A DNA stretch of 64,000 nt from Lysobacter capsici (GTDB lineage: Bacteria > Pseudomonadota > Gammaproteobacteria > Xanthomonadales > Xanthomonadaceae). Each line of letters opens with the position of its first letter. Position 1 is the first letter of the stretch. The DNA lies in assembly GCF_018732085.1 (NCBI RefSeq), contig NZ_CP076103.1, forward strand, positions 6,200,001-6,264,000, read 5' to 3'. This document shows, piece after piece, positions 59,420 through 64,000 of this stretch. A program made the translations under genes and the position numbers. The notes under the pieces were generated by a model. It saw only the letters and a list, made by a program, of their open reading frames with translations. It was not told the origin of the DNA and searched no databases.

Positions 59420-60127
59420 ATGAAAGCGCCCGCCTACCTCGACGACGCCCAGATCGAACGCCTGGCCGACCTGCTCGACCAGCGCGCCGTGCCGCACAAG
59501 GGCTTCAACCTGGAAGCGCTGGACGGCTTTCTGTCGGCGCTGGTGGTGAGCCCCGCGCAACCCGAGGCCGAGCAATGGCACCCGGTGGTCTGGGGCGGCA
59601 AGGAACCGCGCTGGAACGACGAGGCCGAGGCCGCCGAGGTCCACGCCCTGCTGCAAGGCCACTGGAACATGGTCAGCGCGCGGGTCCGCTACGGCGACGA
59701 CGACCTGCCCGACCACCTGGCCCCGCTGCTGTGGCTGCCGGAGGAACCCGAGACCGAACAGCCCGACGAACTCGACGTCGGCCGCGACTGGTCGTTCGGC
59801 TTCTTCCGCGCGGTCGAATTGAACGAGGCGGGCTGGGACCAGTGGCTCGACGACAACGACTGGATCGACGAGATCTTCACCCTGTTCGACCGCCTCGCCA
59901 GCGGCGAAGTGATGGGCGAAGACCCGGAAGCGCCGGGCACCCCGATCAGCTACCGCGAGCGGCTGGAAATCGTCGCCGGCCTGCCGGGCATGCTGGCCGA
60001 CCTGCACCACCACCGCATCGAAGCGCTGACCCCGCGCAAACCGCTGCGCCGCGAAGACACCCCCGATCGCAACGATCCGTGTCCGTGCGGCAGCGGCAAG
60101 AAATACAAGAAGTGCCACGGGGCCTGA
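59420..60127 (+). CDS. YecA/UPF0149 family protein with C-terminal SEC-C motif
   Basis: Of 235 residues. The start at the ATG at 59420 is used because the frame upstream reads through repeat DNA. The UPF0149 domain covers about 5-190 (LDDAQIERLADLLDQRAVPHKGFNLEALDGFLSALVVSP, DWSFGFFRAVELNEAGWDQWLDD). The end has CPCGSGKKYKKCHG, a zinc-binding SEC-C motif as in SecA's C-terminus. YecA binds ribosomes and can interact with SecB. It is presumably cytosolic. Confidence 0.92.
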   Translation: MKAPAYLDDAQIERLADLLDQRAVPHKGFNLEALDGFLSALVVSPAQPEAEQWHPVVWGGKEPRWNDEAEAAEVHALLQGHWNMVSARVRYGDDDLPDHLAPLLWLPEEPETEQPDELDVGRDWSFGFFRAVELNEAGWDQWLDDNDWIDEIFTLFDRLASGEVMGEDPEAPGTPISYRERLEIVAGLPGMLADLHHHRIEALTPRKPLRREDTPDRNDPCPCGSGKKYKKCHGA

Positions 60128-60338
60128 TTCGCCGTGCGCGTGGCCGGCCTCCACGGATCCGGCCGCACACTCATGTCATCCCGTTGAACACGCATTGCGG
60201 CACACACTCGGCCGATCGCGACGGCATGCGCGTCGGCCGGCGGCTCGATCGCGCGTAGATCAGCGCCCCGCGCGATACCGATCCAGGCCGCGCATCGGGT
60301 ATCGTCCGGACCGAATCGCCCGTCTCCGGACCGCTCGC

Positions 60339-60683
60339 ATGCGCGACACGCAACTGGGTTTCCACTATTCCTGGTCGGATTTGCGTCCGGTACGGCCGCT
60401 GGTGCTGGCGGTGCTGCTGGCCGAACTCGTCGGCGCGGCGATCGGCTGGTCCAGCTTGTCGGCGCCCAGCGGGTTCGTGCGGTTGTGGTTCGGCGCCGCC
60501 CTGTCGGCGCTGCCTGGGTTTGCGCTCGGCCTGATCGTGCAATGGCTGTCGGCACGCGAGCGGTTCGCGACCCACCCGGTGTTGATCCGCCGCATCGGTT
60601 TGATCGCGACGCTGCTGACCACCCTGGCCGCCGGGCTGATGTTGATGCTCGGCCTCGACGCCGAATTCGGCCAATCCCGCTGA
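60339..60683 (+). CDS. Small integral membrane protein, 114 aa
   Basis: Not recognised. Three hydrophobic helices (about 20-38, 48-68, 84-106) with a short cytosolic N-terminus (MRDTQLGFHYSWSDLRPVRP). The middle pair carries GFVRLWFGAALSALPGFALGLIVQWL. No ribosome binding site is obvious at the ATG at 60339, so the start is open. It is on the same strand as the YkgJ gene 96 bp downstream. Confidence 0.6.
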   Translation: MRDTQLGFHYSWSDLRPVRPLVLAVLLAELVGAAIGWSSLSAPSGFVRLWFGAALSALPGFALGLIVQWLSARERFATHPVLIRRIGLIATLLTTLAAGLMLMLGLDAEFGQSR

Positions 60684-60779
60684 CGTCCCGCTTTGCGCGG
60701 GCCCCCGAGCTGGATCGTGCTTGCGCCGACGATGGCGGTCGATGAGAAAATCGCGCTCATCTTCCCCGTACCCGACGTC

Positions 60780-61163
60780 ATGTCGTCTGCTGCCCACCCC
60801 TGCCTGAGCTGCGGCGCCTGCTGCGCCCGTTTCCGCGTCGCCTTCCACTGGAGCGAGACCGACGCGCACCCGCACGGCGTGGTGCCCAGCGAACTCACTC
60901 AAGCGCTCGATCCGCACCGGGTCGCGATGCGCGGCACTTATGCCGGCGCGATCCGCTGCACTGCATTGAATGGCACGGTCGGCGTCGACGCGCACTGCGG
61001 CATCTATGCGCAGCGTCCGTCGCCGTGTCGCGAACTCAAACCTGCGTGGGAAGACGGAACCGCGAGTCCGCAATGCGACAAGGCGCGCGCGGCGTATGGA
61101 ATGGCGCCGTTGTCGCCGCAGCTGTGGCGGACTCAGAGCACCGAGGTGTCTGAAGCCGGCTAG
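60780..61163 (+). CDS. YkgJ family cysteine cluster protein
   Basis: Of 127 residues. The CxxCxxCC-type start (PCLSCGACCARFRVAF) and the downstream cysteines (IRCTALNG, HCGIYAQRPSPCREL, QCDKAR) give the pattern of the YkgJ zinc/iron-cluster family. The ATG at 60780 is preferred over 60732 because it lies right at the family's N-terminus. The role of the family is unknown. Its TAG overlaps the end of an opposite-strand pseudogene at 61160. Confidence 0.85.
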   Translation: MSSAAHPCLSCGACCARFRVAFHWSETDAHPHGVVPSELTQALDPHRVAMRGTYAGAIRCTALNGTVGVDAHCGIYAQRPSPCRELKPAWEDGTASPQCDKARAAYGMAPLSPQLWRTQSTEVSEAG

Positions 61164-61432
61164 TCTTCGAGGTCGACTTGCAACCGGGAGTCGTTGTGAC
61201 GATAGCGCCCCAGGCCGACCGCCTCGAACTCGTCATGACTCCGGCCGCAGACCGCCACCTCGAGCACCCTCAGCGCGCCGTTGATAACGCCGATATGTCC
61301 TGACATCGGACGTAGGCCAATCGGCCGTCGACGAATACGACTCCAGCATCGTGATCTGCGCTACGTCCTGCCGGCACCCATAGCAAAGAAGTTGTCGCAA
61401 CAGTTCGCGCCAGCGCCTCAGTGGCGCCGATC
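61160..61432 (-). pseudogene. Frameshifted remnant of a small gene
   Basis: Two adjacent minus-strand frames are both protein-like and break at the same place. The upstream frame (61432 to about 61280) reads ATEALARTVATTSLLWVPAG, then SADHDAGVVFVDGRLAYVRC. The downstream frame (61306-61160, with an ATG) reads GALRVLEVAVCGRSHDEFEA, then VGLGRYRHNDSRLQVDLED and stop. One base change near 61290-61306 would join them into a single protein of about 85 residues. No start codon is obvious. The family is unknown. Confidence 0.4.
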
Positions 61433-61437
61433 CATCA

Positions 61438-61809
61438 TCATGGGCGCAACGCGGACAGCTTGCTTTCCTCCGGCAGCAGCTGCGCGGCGCGCTCCATCGG
61501 CTGCTTGCGCACGACGATGTCGTACCAGACTTCGTCGTCGTCGCATTCCGGCCCCAGTTCCAGCAGATCCATTACCCCGACGAACTCGAAGAACACCCGA
61601 TTGCCGTCGCTGTTGGAATAATCGTGTTGCGCTTTGCGCCCGCGCCGCTTCGCCTCGGCCAGCGCCTTGCGCGCGCCGGCGGCGTGGAACACGACGATTC
61701 GTTCCTCACAGGTCCGCATGATGCCGGGATCGGCGCCGATCATGACCCGGAACTGGAACAGCAGTTTGGCCGAGTAACGCAATTGAGCCGGGTCGATCGA
61801 TGGATTCAT
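61438..61809 (-). CDS. DUF4288-like small protein
   Basis: Of 123 residues. The ATG at 61809 overlaps the upstream stop by four bases (ATGA). The pattern YSAKLLFQFRVM..., CEERIVVFHAAGARKALAEA, GNRVFFEFVGVMDLLELGPE and EVWYDIVVRK fits the DUF4288 family of short proteins often found near toxin or immunity genes. It is soluble. It belongs to the lower-GC patch. The role is unknown. Confidence 0.65.
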   Translation of the reverse strand: MNPSIDPAQLRYSAKLLFQFRVMIGADPGIMRTCEERIVVFHAAGARKALAEAKRRGRKAQHDYSNSDGNRVFFEFVGVMDLLELGPECDDDEVWYDIVVRKQPMERAAQLLPEESKLSALRP

Positions 61810-62015
61810 GGCGAAGCATCCTGTTTTCGCTGCGGCGAGTCCGGCGAGTCGAATATCGGCCGGATGAAATAGAGCTGCTTGTGTCCCTTGTCTTCATACT
61901 TCTTTCGCAAATATTCGGCCGATGCGTTCGAATGCAAATATTCCATCGGGAATTCGTTGCCGTTGTCGTCCAGACGGTAAAGCCTCCACCGCGCTGGCCC
62001 CAGCTGATCGGACAC
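61806..62015 (-). CDS. Hypothetical protein, probably the 3' part of a frameshifted gene
   Basis: Of 69 residues if started at the GTG at 62015, but the frame stays open and protein-like upstream (DLEIVLRVLGLEESELPW) until about 62080, where it meets the end of the next ORF. The sequence (ARWRLYRLDDNGNEFPMEYL, then SAEYLRKKYEDKGHKQLYFI) is natural-looking. GC is much lower than in flanking DNA. It overlaps the DUF4288 gene by four bases. See the frameshift finding. Confidence 0.5.
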   Translation of the reverse strand: MSDQLGPARWRLYRLDDNGNEFPMEYLHSNASAEYLRKKYEDKGHKQLYFIRPIFDSPDSPQRKQDASP

Positions 62016-62061
62016 CCAGGGCAGTTCGCTTTCTTCCAGGCCCAGAACTCGCAGAACGATC

Positions 62062-62445
62062 TCAAGATCGCGCCGGGTACGCGCCCAGATCGGTTGCCGA
62101 AACCAACCGCAACCGGGGCGCCCATACGATCGCGCAGCCCTTCGCGCGAGCCAACAACGCCCGATGCGCCGTCACGACCGTGGCACGTTGCAGTACGTGG
62201 TAATCGGGAGCGAACGCCACGCGCGCCAGTTCGTTGAGCGAACGCCGTGCGGGGATCGGCCCGAACTCGGTAAAGCTGCCGCGAAAGTCCAGCCAATGCG
62301 AATCCCCCGGATCGGTGCGGCGGATGCCGATGACGCGTTGAAATCGCGTCAGCAGGGGACGCCAGTCCTCGTCCGCTGCCCAAATGCGCGAATCGTGCAA
62401 GGGACGTGGTTGGGTGAACAGCCAGATTCCGTGTCGACGCAGCAC
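62062..62445 (-). CDS. Hypothetical protein, probably the 5' part of a frameshifted gene
   Basis: A GTG start at 62445 has GGGAGG five bases upstream. The 127-residue frame (LRRHGIWLFTQPRPLHDSRI... DSHWLDFRGSFTEFGPIPAR... NELARVAFAPDYHVLQRATV) ends SATDLGAYPARS. One inserted base in the GGCGCGATC run at about 62070 would give YPARDLEIVLRVLGLEE and continue into the next ORF to about 220 residues. This family is not recognised. Confidence 0.5.
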   Translation of the reverse strand: MLRRHGIWLFTQPRPLHDSRIWAADEDWRPLLTRFQRVIGIRRTDPGDSHWLDFRGSFTEFGPIPARRSLNELARVAFAPDYHVLQRATVVTAHRALLARAKGCAIVWAPRLRLVSATDLGAYPARS

Positions 62446-62715
62446 ATGCCCTCCCTGCGCTCGGGCCGCCGGAACTGGCATCGCCGCGAGCAGTGTGTTC
62501 GCAGTATCGCCGACGGCGGCCGGCTCCGGATCGGGCCGCATGCGCGCCGCGGCGCCTGCGGGCGCGACCGCCTGAAACACAGCGACCCACCGCGCACTTT
62601 GCCTCGCCCCGCCCGAACCGCGACAATGGCGGGCCGGGTCGCAGCGCCATCGCGTCCCGCAAGGACCCTGCTCCGCCCCGTGCGCCCGCGCACGGTGGCC
62701 CCACTGGAGATCGTA

Positions 62716-64000
<1,285 letters not shown>

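Overview
The window is high-GC (roughly 68-70%) proteobacterial chromosome and reads as a Lysobacter-type member of the Xanthomonadaceae. The grounds are secreted S8 and M4 proteases with long propeptides, a bacterial-killing type IV effector/immunity pair with a Xanthomonadales-style C-terminal signal, a PabA-PabB fusion beside a phosphopantetheinyl transferase, and several families of intergenic palindromic repeats. The genus is inferred from gene content only.

Layout. 1-3290: the end of an AI-2E-family permease, a 63-residue cysteine-rich exported peptide and a secreted S8 protease. 3504-5214: a predicted antibacterial effector (HEIGH zincin motif, Gln-rich C-terminus) behind its probable lipoprotein immunity gene. 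5740-12821: a LytS/LytR-type two-component pair, a fasciclin protein, a TonB-C exported protein, a lipase-like hydrolase and a WG-repeat lipoprotein. 12937-17659, all minus strand: an Sfp-type PPTase, a PabAB fusion, a 45-residue peptide with its own strong promoter, and a YcaO enzyme; the last two form a possible RiPP cassette. 17929-22233: two M4 metalloproteases around an exported orphan. 22629-28493: a PspA-type membrane-stress operon matching E. coli yjfIJKLMC, with a potassium channel inserted.

28944-38209: cytochrome c, extracellular nuclease, hydrolase, LprI-like protein, ZapE, an HU protein with a histone-H1-like tail and an aminoglycoside-phosphotransferase-like kinase. 38310-38847: a 0.5-kb nested inverted repeat. 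39128-43716: a three-gene efflux operon (EmrB-like MFS, HlyD adaptor, outer-membrane channel). 43943-51328: a DUF2569 protein, an APC permease, a divergent LysR/aldo-keto reductase pair and a siderophore receptor with a Fur-like box. 51658-52869: four tandem paralogous mini-proteins with one fixed cysteine spacing. 53166-61163: two M20 amidohydrolases, QueF, a LysM protein with a duplicated motif, a lipoprotein, two SEC-C/YchJ-type proteins, a small membrane protein and a YkgJ protein. 61160-62445: a lower-GC patch of small genes that appears frameshifted. 62716-64000: icd, cut by the window end.

The strongest candidates for undescribed biology are the effector/immunity pair, the peptide-YcaO cassette and the tandem cysteine-rich peptide array. 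Most other gaps are filled by repeats that recur in the window, often as inverted pairs. I saw no rRNA, tRNA, CRISPR array or insertion sequence.
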